Below, piece by piece: positions 1 through 7,616 of a stretch of 21,412 nucleotides of DNA. Source of the stretch: Candidatus Omnitrophota bacterium. GTDB lineage: Bacteria; Omnitrophota; Gorgyraeia; Gygaellales; Profunditerraquicolaceae. The position numbers were made by a program, and so were the translations under genes. The notes beneath the pieces are model-generated. The model worked only from the letters and a program-made list of their open reading frames with translations, did not search any database and was not told where the DNA came from. The stretch covers positions 1 through 21,412 of the forward strand of contig JAQUAP010000012.1 of NCBI GenBank assembly GCA_028687205.1. The letters run 5' to 3'. Each line of letters starts with the position of its first letter. Position 1 is the first letter of the stretch.

Positions 1-48
1 AAAAAAAGAACTATTCATCCCGCAACCGCTAACCGTAAAAAATCCCGG

Positions 49-720
49 CTAATGAAACGGCTGGGCAAGGGCGCATAACTTAACAATCAATTTTTCCAAA
101 GCAAAAACGGGCTTGACTCTGCCCGTTTTTATTTCAATATCGCACTCCAAAAGGAACCTGATCCTGCGCTTGGTCTCTGGCGCGCTCATCCGGCTGTTCT
201 CTACCGCATACCTTAACCCGCCGAGTATCCTCTCCGGCCGTTCCCCGTCCTTTAAAAGCTGGCTCAATACTTCAAGCGCGTAGCCGGCATTGCGCTGTTC
301 TATCCTGCGGCTAAGATTAAAGGTATTCAGCGCTAAAACCTCCTTAAAGCGAAAAATCCTGGCATATTTATAGATATTCCTTAAGAAGGCCTCCTTTTTA
401 CCCTGCTTTTCCATATCCAAAAGCAGCAGGATATCTTTAGAGGCCTGCTTTGCCCAACGCAGGATAAAATCATCTAGCTCCGGGCCCAACTCCTGGGCAT
501 TTTTGATGACGACAATCCTTTTTGCTGACTTTACCGGAAGGGCTAAAAGCTTTTCCTGCAGTTCTTTGAGCTTTAATGTCTCTGCGTATAGGATATCTAA
601 ATTAAAGTCTGCTACGCTTTTGGGGAGAAACTCTTCTTTGATTTGTTTTAAGCGGGTATCTTTGTGACTAAGCGGAGCGTCTGGGGACCTGGAGTCCTGG
701 CCGATAAATAAATAAACCAT
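49..720 (-). CDS. holA: DNA polymerase III delta subunit-like protein (clamp loader), compact
   Basis: Probable delta subunit of the DNA polymerase III clamp loader, which opens the beta sliding clamp. The 223-aa product has a delta-like N-terminal half: a beta strand at the start (VYLFIGQD), then alternating strands and helices with a 'KRIVVIKNAQEL' strand near residues 66-78 and a 'DILLLLDME' strand near 95-103. The C-terminal half is helical and resembles the delta collar (NAGYALEVLSQLL, ERILGGLRYAVE). It is much shorter than the usual 320-340 aa, so parts of the middle region are reduced. It is the last gene of the bamD-lptE-holA group, starting 6 bases after the lptE stop. No clear Shine-Dalgarno sequence precedes the ATG. 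The call rests on overall pattern, so a diverged delta-like paralogue is possible. Confidence 0.6.
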   Translation of the reverse strand: MVYLFIGQDSRSPDAPLSHKDTRLKQIKEEFLPKSVADFNLDILYAETLKLKELQEKLLALPVKSAKRIVVIKNAQELGPELDDFILRWAKQASKDILLLLDMEKQGKKEAFLRNIYKYARIFRFKEVLALNTFNLSRRIEQRNAGYALEVLSQLLKDGERPERILGGLRYAVENSRMSAPETKRRIRFLLECDIEIKTGRVKPVFALEKLIVKLCALAQPFH

Positions 721-726
721 TTTTGC

Positions 727-1287
727 TTACCACTGCTCGACGGTGCGTTCAACAATCCGGCGGCTAAGGTCCTTGAGGGCGTCGACCACCGCTGTATCTT
801 CCGGTTTTTGCTGGGGGCCTGAGGCAAAATAGCTGGTATCTCCGGTAAAACCATTTTCCTGCCAAAGCAGCTTATTCTCTCTTCTGTCCCAGAGGCTGAT
901 ATTTACCACCAGGTTAATGCGGTATTCGGCTACATTATCATTGGCATCATAGCGCAAGGGGTCTTTGCGGAACTCCACCACTTCACCCTTCAGGATAAGG
1001 TCCGCGGAACTGTCTTTTGCCGGCCTTAAGTTCCCGTCAAAGTAAAATTTATTATTTACGTGAGTGGTAATATCGCTTTCAATCATCGGCCGGTAGATCC
1101 TGTATTTATTGCCGGTATCGACTTCACTGGTAATATTTATTTTATTCACAAAAGGAGTGACGTAGATCGTCCGGTATTTAGTGTTAACCATGGAACGGGT
1201 AGTGTAACCGCAGCCCGCCCCGGTAAACGGCAAACAGCAAACGGCAAACAGGGACAAAAAAACTTTGAGCGATAAGTGGTTTTTCAT
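727..1287 (-). CDS. lptE: LptE-like LPS-assembly lipoprotein
   Basis: Likely LptE-family outer-membrane protein, which plugs and helps assemble the LptD channel that inserts lipopolysaccharide. The 186-aa product opens with a hydrophobic signal peptide (about residues 5-22) followed by TGAGCGYTTRS. The 'GCGY' start of the mature protein and the following 'IYVTPFVNKI' strand are typical of this family in many phyla. The presumed lipidated cysteine is C26, although the -3 position is Gly rather than Leu, so the lipobox is weak. The central part reads like the conserved core: LILKGEVVEFRKDP, then YRINLVVNISLWDR. Its ATG overlaps the bamD stop by 4 bases (ATGA), implying translational coupling. 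The pairing with bamD fits a small outer-membrane biogenesis operon. Confidence 0.75.
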   Translation of the reverse strand: MKNHLSLKVFLSLFAVCCLPFTGAGCGYTTRSMVNTKYRTIYVTPFVNKINITSEVDTGNKYRIYRPMIESDITTHVNNKFYFDGNLRPAKDSSADLILKGEVVEFRKDPLRYDANDNVAEYRINLVVNISLWDRRENKLLWQENGFTGDTSYFASGPQQKPEDTAVVDALKDLSRRIVERTVEQW

Positions 1288-2225
1288 TTCTTCTTCTCCA
1301 TTGCCCGCAAGCGCTCCAGCGCCTTTACTGCCCAGGGGCTATCCGAATAATTGGCTATTACATTCTCATAATATATCCTGGCGGCCGGGTAAGCCTTCTG
1401 CTTTTCATAAAATACCGCAATATTGTAACTGGCTGCCGCTTCTTTCTCTCTCAGTTTGCCGATATTATCTTCGGCTTCTTTTGACAATACGGCGTCAGGA
1501 TGTTCCTTGACGAATTCTTCGAATTTTTGCTTGGCATCCTGCATCGCGCCCTGGTCATAATCCGGCCCGCGCGATACTGCCGCGCGGCAGGAGGCGATTT
1601 GGAATTTAGCCGGCTCAGCCCACTCGCTATCCGGATAATTACTGATTACTTTATTAAAGGCGTCTTCCGCCTCATAGTAGCGCTCCAGGCCCTTTAAAAG
1701 CAACCCTAATTTATATTCTGCCTTGGGCGCCAAGGGCCCGTAGGTGGAATTTTCCACAACCTTGGCGAGTATCTCTATGGCCGGATTTTCCACCGGCAGG
1801 GTCACCCCCAGGGCTTTACGTTTATAGCCGGCGATAAATTTCTCAGCAATGTTATACTCTTTCTCAATGATCTCTTTAATGCGCTCGGAAAAGGGATATT
1901 TATCGATGGTCTTTTGATACGCCAGGTAGGCCTCGTAAAGGTTATCCAGCTTTTCCTCGATCAGGCCCAGATAATACTGGGCTTCCGAGGCCTCAAAAGA
2001 CTTAGGATAGGCCTTGAGCAGCTTCTTGAATTCGCGGATGGCGTCAGGATATTTTTTCTCATCATAGAAACCCATGGCAAAGTCAAACTGCGCCTTGGGG
2101 GTATCCTTAGGGACGTGCTTGGGATTAACCCATTTCCCGCTCTTAGGCGTCCAAATCCAGAAAGGATAGGCAGGGGTAGCTGCTAAAGTAAAAATAATGC
2201 AGAGACTTAAAATTATCCGCCGCAT
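1284..2225 (-). CDS. bamD: BamD/YfiO-like outer-membrane assembly TPR protein
   Basis: Probable BamD-type component of the beta-barrel assembly machinery, acting on the periplasmic side of the outer membrane. The 313-aa product has an N-terminal signal sequence (hydrophobic residues about 4-20) and then several TPR-like helical pairs at roughly residues 43-76, 79-112, 165-200 and 262-300. These carry the repeated 'YPDAIREFKKLLKAYP' and 'NKVISNYPDSEWA' style typical of BamD/YbgF-like repeats. Unlike E. coli BamD there is no cysteine lipobox after the signal: the sequence reads ATPAYPFWIW, so it may be a soluble periplasmic form or be attached through partners. It begins its operon, with a strong promoter that almost abuts the ATG. 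A generic TPR/tol-pal type protein is the main alternative. Confidence 0.75.
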   Translation of the reverse strand: MRRIILSLCIIFTLAATPAYPFWIWTPKSGKWVNPKHVPKDTPKAQFDFAMGFYDEKKYPDAIREFKKLLKAYPKSFEASEAQYYLGLIEEKLDNLYEAYLAYQKTIDKYPFSERIKEIIEKEYNIAEKFIAGYKRKALGVTLPVENPAIEILAKVVENSTYGPLAPKAEYKLGLLLKGLERYYEAEDAFNKVISNYPDSEWAEPAKFQIASCRAAVSRGPDYDQGAMQDAKQKFEEFVKEHPDAVLSKEAEDNIGKLREKEAAASYNIAVFYEKQKAYPAARIYYENVIANYSDSPWAVKALERLRAMEKKK

Positions 2226-2234
2226 AGTATTACA

Positions 2235-2263
2235 ACTTTAACACAAGGGGTGCCGTTTGTCAA
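2235..2263 (-). promoter_or_regulatory. sigma70-like promoter of bamD-lptE-holA
   Basis: On the minus strand a perfect TTGACA lies at 2258-2263, followed by a 17-base spacer and TAAAGT at 2235-2240. The -10 box ends 9 bases before the bamD ATG, so transcription should start only a few bases upstream of it. There is no Shine-Dalgarno sequence in between, which predicts a nearly leaderless mRNA. Confidence 0.7.
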
Positions 2264-2283
2264 ACATATTCAAGGTATTCAAA

Positions 2284-3666
2284 CTACAGGTAGAGGTAAG
2301 CGTACGGCAGGCGGATGAGAAAATTATCGGCCTTAAGCAATAAAAGCACGAAAAGTTCGTTGGCGCAGGCAAAAGGCCCGGCAAGCGCGGGGAAAATGAG
2401 GCTAACGACAACCAGGCTGAATCCGGAGAGCGTAATTAAGGTAGCTAAAGGCACAATACAGATGTTGGCGAGCACAGTAACCGGAGAAAGAATCTTGAAA
2501 TAATAGAGGATAAACCCCAGGGTCCCTAACCAGGCAGATAAAGAGACGAGGCACCCTTCTACGATAAGCCTTAAAGGCCTTGCCTTGATAGCTTCGGCCC
2601 TAAAAAAGAGCTTAAGTTTAGGGTAAAGAAAAATTATCGCCGCTACGCTGACGAAAGAAAGCTGAAAACTGATAGAGAAGAGTTCCCGGGGATTAAGCAA
2701 AAGGATGAACAGTGCAGCTAAGGAGAAAGCATTACGCATATCCGGCTCCCTCCTGATCATGAATCCGGCTAAGAAAAATATGGCCATCAGCGTTGCCCGC
2801 ACAACCGGAGGCGATGCGCCCGTAGCGAAACAATAGGTTATTAAACAAGGTATCGCCGTTATGTAGCGCAGGGTCTTGGGCAAGCGCAATACTTTAAGCA
2901 AGAGCATGAACATAAACGCGACTATCCCGACATTAAAACCGCTGACTACCAGTATATGCACGGTCCCTGCCTTGACCATGGCATCGTAAACCACTGCCGG
3001 GATATTTCTTCTTTCGCCTAAGACCATGGCATCCAGAATGCTTGCCGTTAAGGGAGAGAGGGAACGGTAAATTATTTTTTCTATCCGGCTTTTAAGGTAA
3101 AAAGCAAATTTGCGTATTGGCTGGCCGTAATTTTCCGGCAGCCTTACGTAAGAACCAGGCATATTTACGCGCATAATGGCGGATATATTCCTGCCGTAAA
3201 GCTTAAACGGCCTGTGTATGCCTCCCCTTAAGAGTAAGGCTTCTCCGTAGGAGAAATTTTTTGCATCTTTTAGCTGGACGAGGATATCCCCCGAACATTT
3301 ATAATTACGGTTATGGAACTCTATTTCCTGCGCAGTAAACATAAACGAATTTCTGCCGTCTTTGGGATAGGGCTGGCTGTTGATAAAGCCCTTAACTGTA
3401 TAGACAATATTGTTTTTATAAAAAATAAATTTAGAAATATGGGACGGGCTAAGGGTATAGCTGTTCTTTAAAAGCAGGCAGCCGAGGGTAAAAACTAAAC
3501 CGGCAAATAATATCCCGAATATAAAATCCTTATTCAGGGATAAAATACAGGCAAGGAGCAGGCTAAGGGCGAGAAAATAAACTAACCAGAAGGGTATCCT
3601 GGTAAAATGCGTAAAAACTATCCCGCCGCAAAGATAAAGCGTAAGCTGCGCTAAATTAAGCTTCAT
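2284..3666 (-). CDS. comEC: ComEC/Rec2-family membrane protein without the C-terminal nuclease-like domain
   Basis: ComEC-family inner-membrane protein, predicted to form the channel that carries single-stranded DNA into the cytoplasm during natural transformation. The 460-aa product has N-terminal membrane helices, a soluble DUF4131/OB-like section (about 90-180) and then the competence domain. Its hallmark is near residues 215-250: LGERRNIP followed by AGTVHILVVSGFNVGIV, matching the family 'aG..H.l..SG.n..' core. Several further membrane helices run to the end. The C-terminal metallo-beta-lactamase-like domain found in Bacillus-type ComEC is absent; many bacterial homologues lack it or carry it separately. 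The ATG overlaps the comEA stop by 4 bases (ATGA), so the two are co-translated. Confidence 0.88.
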   Translation of the reverse strand: MKLNLAQLTLYLCGGIVFTHFTRIPFWLVYFLALSLLLACILSLNKDFIFGILFAGLVFTLGCLLLKNSYTLSPSHISKFIFYKNNIVYTVKGFINSQPYPKDGRNSFMFTAQEIEFHNRNYKCSGDILVQLKDAKNFSYGEALLLRGGIHRPFKLYGRNISAIMRVNMPGSYVRLPENYGQPIRKFAFYLKSRIEKIIYRSLSPLTASILDAMVLGERRNIPAVVYDAMVKAGTVHILVVSGFNVGIVAFMFMLLLKVLRLPKTLRYITAIPCLITYCFATGASPPVVRATLMAIFFLAGFMIRREPDMRNAFSLAALFILLLNPRELFSISFQLSFVSVAAIIFLYPKLKLFFRAEAIKARPLRLIVEGCLVSLSAWLGTLGFILYYFKILSPVTVLANICIVPLATLITLSGFSLVVVSLIFPALAGPFACANELFVLLLLKADNFLIRLPYAYLYL

Positions 3667-3992
3667 TTAGTAGCCAGGTATTCTTTTATCTTGGCGAATT
3701 TGGAAGGAGTAATACCTTTGATATCTTTTAGTTCATCTATATTGCTAAAGCCTGCGCGCCTTTCGCGGTAAGCAATAATCCTGTCGGCTAGTTTTTCGCC
3801 GACACCGGATATCCCCATGAGCAGCCCCTTATCCGCGCTATTAAGATTGATTTTACCCAGATTCTGGTTAAGGCAAGTGATGCCTTTAGCGGTTGAAAAC
3901 TGTTTAACTAAGAAGTTTCCTCCTGTTCCTGCCAAGGCAATTGCTACCAAAAATAAGATAACCTTGCGCTCTTCCTGGGTAAGATTAAACAT
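3663..3992 (-). CDS. comEA: ComEA-like helix-hairpin-helix DNA-binding protein
   Basis: Small membrane-anchored DNA-binding protein of the ComEA type, expected to hold incoming DNA outside the inner membrane for ComEC. I chose the ATG at 3992 (109 aa) because an AGGAGG at 4000-4005 sits 7 bases upstream; the in-frame ATG at 4031 has no such site and would add 13 residues before the membrane helix. One membrane segment spans about residues 10-28. The C-terminal half carries two helix-hairpin-helix motifs: INLNSADKGLLMGISGVGEK, and IDELKDIKGITPSKFAKI. Together they match the ComEA/PF12836 pattern. The following comEC overlaps it by 4 bases. Confidence 0.85.
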   Translation of the reverse strand: MFNLTQEERKVILFLVAIALAGTGGNFLVKQFSTAKGITCLNQNLGKINLNSADKGLLMGISGVGEKLADRIIAYRERRAGFSNIDELKDIKGITPSKFAKIKEYLATK

Positions 3993-4046
3993 TTTCCCGC
4001 CTCCTGCCTTAATAGACGCGGCAAGAGCCATAATCTAACAAAAATC

Positions 4047-4121
4047 AGGGACGGTTCTCAACTCAAAGCTAAAGTGTCCCCTTAATGGGGACGCTTTAAG
4101 ATTGGCCTGAGAACCGTCCCT
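4047..4121. repeat. Nested inverted repeat (REP/MITE-like cruciform)
   Basis: Two perfect 14-base outer arms (AGGGACGGTTCTCA at 4047-4060 and its complement at 4108-4121) enclose a second inverted repeat. The inner arms are 12 bases (4070-4081 and 4087-4098) with one G-T wobble position and a 5-base loop (TTAAT). The unit occupies the gap between the leuS stop and the comEA start. It could fold as one long hairpin or cruciform and may also stop transcription. Its style recalls the GGGACGG-type palindromes mobilised by REP-associated transposases, but no transposase is present here. Confidence 0.75.
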
Positions 4122-4128
4122 AACTAAT

Positions 4129-6528
4129 TTAGACGACGATATTGACGAGTTTTTGGGGGACGATAATGATTTTTTTGAGCGGCTTGTTTTGCAGCCAGGG
4201 GGCGAGCTTTCCGTCAGCTAAAACTAATTCTTTCAGCTTATCTTCCGGGATATTTGCCGGAACATCGATTTTGGAACGTACCTTTCCGTTAACCTGGATA
4301 ACCATGGTAATATTCTCTTCAACCAGCAGATCCGGGTCAGCCTGCGGCCAGCCCGCTTTTAAAATACTCTTTTTATTCCCTAAAATACGCCAGAGCTCTT
4401 CGCAAAAATGCGGGGCAATAGGGCTAAGCATAATCACCAACTTCGAGAAAACCTCTTTGTCTGCTGCGGACTGATAAATGGCATTGGTCAGCTCCATCAT
4501 GCTGGCGATAGCAGTATTAAATTTAAATTCCCGGAAATCCGCACTCACCTTTTTAATGGTTTTATGTAAAACCCGCGTTAATGAGGAGTCAGCTTTTTCT
4601 TTTAAATTGTCCTGGATGCGCCAGACGCGGTTTAAGAATTTATAAGCGCCTTCCAGGCCCCGGTCGTCCCATTCTAACTCGGTTTCCGGCGGCGCGGCAA
4701 ACAGGATAAACAACCTTAAACTGTCTGCCCCGTATTTTTTAATCATCGCGTCCGGGTCAACAATGTTACCCCTGGACTTAGACATCACTTCCCCGTCTTT
4801 TAAGACCATCCCCTGGGTAAGCAGGCGCTTAAACGGCTCATCAAAGCTTATCATTCCGAGGTCCTTGAAGAATTTAGTAAAGAAACGCGCATAGAGAAGA
4901 TGCAATATCGCGTGTTCGATCCCGCCGATATACTGGTCCACCGGCATCCAGTATCCGGTTTCCTTTTCTTCAAAGGGACCCTGGGAAAATTCAGGCGAAC
5001 AGAACCTTAAAAAATACCAGGAGGAATCAAAAAAAGTAGCCATGGTGTCGGTTTCCCGGCGGGCTGGACTTTTACACTGCGGGCATCTTAGCTCTACAAA
5101 TTTCTTGATCTTGCCTAACGGGCTGCCGCCTTCGCCGGTAAAAGGCGCATCTTTAGGTAATTTTACAGGCAGGTCTTTATAGGAAACAGGGAGAACCCCG
5201 CATTTAGGGCAATAAATAACCGGGATAGGCGTACCCCAGTAACGCTGCCGCGAGATAAGCCAGTCGCGCAAGCGCCAGTGCGTCTGGATTTTGCCGATGC
5301 CTTTCTTCTCCATCCAGGCGGCAATTTTGATTTTAGCCTCTTGATTTGGCAAGCCATTGAATTCCGCAGAATTCACCTGGGTGCCATCGCCTTCATAAGC
5401 CTCCGGCATAAGTTCGGGGTTTAAATTATTGGCGCCAGGCTGCTGGATAACTACGCGCATAGGTAAAGCATACTCTTTGTCAAAAAGAAAATCGCGCTGG
5501 TCATGCGTCGGCACAGCCATAATCGCGCCGGTGCCGTACTCCATCAAAACATAATCCGCAATCCAAACCGGCACTTCTTCGTTATTTACGGGATTAACGG
5601 CAAAACTTCCCGTGAATACGCCCTCTTTCTTGACATCCGAGGAGGCGCGTACGACTTTACTTTCTTTGGCAACCTTAGCAATAAATTCTAAGGCTTCTTT
5701 TTCCTGCGGCTTGCCTTTAATCAACTCTTGCACTAAAGGATGCTCGGGAGCTAAAACAATGTAGGTAGCGCCGAAAATCGTATCTTGCCGCGTGGTAAAA
5801 ACCGGGATAATTTTATTTAAGCCTTTGAGCCTGAAATATATCTCTACGCCCTGGCTTTTGCCGATCCAGTTGGTCTGCATGCTCAAAACGCGCTCCGGCC
5901 AGTCTGGCAATTGTTTTAGATCTTCCAGGAGCCGTTCTTTATAATCGGTAATTTTTAAATACCATTGCTCTAAATCTTTCTGCTCGACCTTGGCATGGCA
6001 GCGCCAGCAGCCTCCGTCGATCACTTCTTCATTAGCCAAGGTAGTGGCGCAATTCGGGCACCAGTTCACGCTAGAGGCCTTTTTATAAGCCAGGCCCTTT
6101 TCATACATCTTTAAGAAGATCCACTGGTTCCATTTGTAGTAATCGCTGTCACAGGTAGAGATCTCCCTTTCCCAGTCGTAGGAGAAACCCATCTTCTTTA
6201 ATTCATCTTCCATATCGCGGATACATTTATGCGTCCAGGCATCGGGCTTGGTTCTGTTTTTTATCGCGGCATTCTCCGCCGGCTGGCCAAAGGCGTCAAA
6301 ACCCATCGGGTGCAGCACATTGTACCCTTCCTGTATTTTAAAACGGCTGGCCACATCCGCGATGGTGTAATTGCGCACATGGCCCATATGGATTTTTCCC
6401 GACGGGTAGGGGAACATCTCCAGGAGGTAATATTTTTTCTTTGCCGGATTGATCCGGGCGCGGAAGGCCCTCTCCTTCTGCCACTTTCTTTGCCACTTAT
6501 TTTCTATTTTTTTAAAGTCGTAAAACAT
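4129..6528 (-). CDS. leuS: Leucyl-tRNA synthetase
   Basis: Class Ia aminoacyl-tRNA synthetase that charges tRNA-Leu. The 799-aa product shows the HIGH-type signature HMGH at 47-50 (YPSGKIHMGHVRNYT), an inserted zinc-binding pair (C157/C160 and C174/C177) and the CP1 editing domain, with TTRQDTIFG near 245-253 and the HDQRD motif at 342-346. A second CxxC pair lies around 440-485. The KMSKS loop reads VMSKS at 581-585: the first Lys is replaced by Val while the catalytic second Lys is kept. A C-terminal anticodon-binding region follows and ends in IIIVPQKLVNIVV. It starts 4 bases after the nfo stop without a clear Shine-Dalgarno sequence, so it is probably read from the nfo transcript. Slightly shorter than the E. 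coli enzyme (860 aa). Confidence 0.97.
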   Translation of the reverse strand: MFYDFKKIENKWQRKWQKERAFRARINPAKKKYYLLEMFPYPSGKIHMGHVRNYTIADVASRFKIQEGYNVLHPMGFDAFGQPAENAAIKNRTKPDAWTHKCIRDMEDELKKMGFSYDWEREISTCDSDYYKWNQWIFLKMYEKGLAYKKASSVNWCPNCATTLANEEVIDGGCWRCHAKVEQKDLEQWYLKITDYKERLLEDLKQLPDWPERVLSMQTNWIGKSQGVEIYFRLKGLNKIIPVFTTRQDTIFGATYIVLAPEHPLVQELIKGKPQEKEALEFIAKVAKESKVVRASSDVKKEGVFTGSFAVNPVNNEEVPVWIADYVLMEYGTGAIMAVPTHDQRDFLFDKEYALPMRVVIQQPGANNLNPELMPEAYEGDGTQVNSAEFNGLPNQEAKIKIAAWMEKKGIGKIQTHWRLRDWLISRQRYWGTPIPVIYCPKCGVLPVSYKDLPVKLPKDAPFTGEGGSPLGKIKKFVELRCPQCKSPARRETDTMATFFDSSWYFLRFCSPEFSQGPFEEKETGYWMPVDQYIGGIEHAILHLLYARFFTKFFKDLGMISFDEPFKRLLTQGMVLKDGEVMSKSRGNIVDPDAMIKKYGADSLRLFILFAAPPETELEWDDRGLEGAYKFLNRVWRIQDNLKEKADSSLTRVLHKTIKKVSADFREFKFNTAIASMMELTNAIYQSAADKEVFSKLVIMLSPIAPHFCEELWRILGNKKSILKAGWPQADPDLLVEENITMVIQVNGKVRSKIDVPANIPEDKLKELVLADGKLAPWLQNKPLKKIIIVPQKLVNIVV

Positions 6529-6532
6529 TTTT

Positions 6533-7378
6533 TTAATTTTTGCTTAATTTCCTCACCAGCGCTAGATTCAACGCATCGCTCTTTTCATTGTCTTTAGGCG
6601 TTTCCAGGATCATCGGGATATTTTTTAATTTAGGATGGTTGATAATCCTGCGCATGCCCTCTAACCCTATCGCCCCTTTGCCGATATGGTCGTGACGGTC
6701 GTAATGCGAAGCTAATTTTCCGTAGGCATCGTTTAAATGGATTAATTTGAGCCTTTTTAGGCCGATAAGGCTATCAATTTCAGCCAGCAATTTATCCAGC
6801 CCCTCTTTGGCAGCAATATCATAACCGGCTAAATAAGCATGCGCCGTATCTAAGCATAACCCGACGCGCGCCTTCTCTTTTAACCCGGCGATAATTTCTT
6901 TCTGATGTACAAATTTATACCCCAGCCACGAGCCGCTGCCGGAAGTATTCTCCAACAATATCCCCACCCTTGAATCCTTAGTCTTCTCTAAGATTTTATT
7001 CAGGGCCTGGGTCAGCCTTTCTATCCCGGCTTCTTCAGAGGTCTCCTTATGGCTGCCCATATGCGTAACAATAAAATCTGCCTTTAATTTATCCGCTTCC
7101 TGGATATCTTCAACATAAGCCCGGATCGAGCCCTGATAAAGCCTCGGGTTAGGCGAGGCCAGGTTAATCAGGTAAGAGATATGGATAAAAACCGGGTCGA
7201 TCTTGAATTTCTTGCGCCTGAGCTTAAATTCTTCAATATCTTCAGGGCTTAAAGGAGTAGCGCGCCATTGCAGCGGGTTCCGGCTGAATATCTGCATGGT
7301 CTGGCATTTCAGCTTATGCGCGATATCCAGCGCCTGGTAAATCTTCCCTGACCCGGAAACATGCACGCCTAAAATCAT
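6533..7378 (-). CDS. nfo: Deoxyribonuclease IV / endonuclease IV (AP endonuclease)
   Basis: Zinc-dependent apurinic/apyrimidinic endonuclease of base-excision repair. The start is set at 7378 (MILGVHVSGSGKIYQAL, 281 aa), because the family begins with this GxHVS strand; an in-frame ATG 18 codons upstream lies before the promoter -10 box. TIM-barrel metal ligands are recognisable in order: HVSG near the start, HISY, VTHMGSH, ILLENTSGSGSW, CLDTAHAYLAGYD, LIHLNDAYG, DRHDHIGKG and ILETPK. Length matches the family (about 280 aa). It heads an nfo-leuS unit, with a promoter almost touching the ATG. Confidence 0.95.
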   Translation of the reverse strand: MILGVHVSGSGKIYQALDIAHKLKCQTMQIFSRNPLQWRATPLSPEDIEEFKLRRKKFKIDPVFIHISYLINLASPNPRLYQGSIRAYVEDIQEADKLKADFIVTHMGSHKETSEEAGIERLTQALNKILEKTKDSRVGILLENTSGSGSWLGYKFVHQKEIIAGLKEKARVGLCLDTAHAYLAGYDIAAKEGLDKLLAEIDSLIGLKRLKLIHLNDAYGKLASHYDRHDHIGKGAIGLEGMRRIINHPKLKNIPMILETPKDNEKSDALNLALVRKLSKN

Positions 7379-7387
7379 AGCCTTTAA

Positions 7388-7416
7388 ATTATACCTCGCC
7401 GAAGTTTGAGCGTCAA
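7388..7416 (-). promoter_or_regulatory. sigma70-like promoter of nfo-leuS
   Basis: Minus-strand TTGACG at 7411-7416, a 17-base spacer and a perfect TATAAT at 7388-7393. The -10 box ends 9 bases before the nfo ATG and there is no Shine-Dalgarno sequence, so the message should begin within a few bases of the start codon. Confidence 0.75.
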
Positions 7417-7435
7417 TAACTGTTCTAACCATAAA

Positions 7436-7454
7436 GGACGGATACTCTCCGTCC
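7436..7454 (-). terminator. Intrinsic terminator after tRNA-Ala
   Basis: Inverted repeat GGACGGA (7436-7442) and TCCGTCC (7448-7454) with a 5-base loop. On the minus strand it is followed by TTTAT. It sits 20 bases downstream of the tRNA-Ala 3' end. A T-run also flanks it on the plus strand, so it could act in both directions. Confidence 0.65.
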
Positions 7455-7474
7455 TTTTATATAAAAATTTTAAG

Positions 7475-7547
7475 TGGAGCTGAGGAGGATTGAACTCCTG
7501 ACCCCTTGCATGCCATGCAAGTGCTCTCCCAGCTGAGCTACAGCCCC
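7475..7547 (-). tRNA. tRNA-Ala (anticodon GGC)
   Basis: A 73-nt cloverleaf folds fully on the minus strand. The acceptor stem GGGGCTG pairs with CAGCTCC and includes the G3-U70 wobble that marks alanine tRNAs. The D arm is GCTC/GAGC. The anticodon stem CTTGC/GCAAG carries the loop ATGGCAT, giving anticodon GGC. The T arm AGGAG/CTCCT has loop TTCAATC. The discriminator base is A and the CCA tail is not encoded. Confidence 0.97.
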
Positions 7548-7561
7548 TTAAATTATATCTG

Positions 7562-7602
7562 TTGACCTTTGCTATTTTAGAATATAAAATAACTGGCGTC
7601 AA
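7562..7602. promoter_or_regulatory. Overlapping divergent promoters for tRNA-Leu (+) and tRNA-Ala (-)
   Basis: Plus strand: TTGACC at 7562-7567, a 17-base spacer and TAAAAT at 7585-7590, pointing to tRNA-Leu. Minus strand: TTGACG at 7597-7602, a 17-base spacer and TAAAAT at 7574-7579, pointing to tRNA-Ala. The two promoters occupy the same 41 bases, with the -10 boxes inside and the -35 boxes at the ends. The predicted start site of each falls near or in the -35 box of the other. Confidence 0.75.
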
Positions 7603-7616
7603 CCTAAAAAATCCTT

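Noticed and set aside
1..48. Left-edge sequence after holA as the start of another gene or a terminator
   Set aside because: Only 48 bases are visible, with A/T runs but no clear hairpin or coding start.
7376..7432. Upstream in-frame ATG of nfo at 7432
   Set aside because: It lies before the promoter -10 box at 7388-7393, and the family begins at MILGVHVSG, so the shorter start is preferred.
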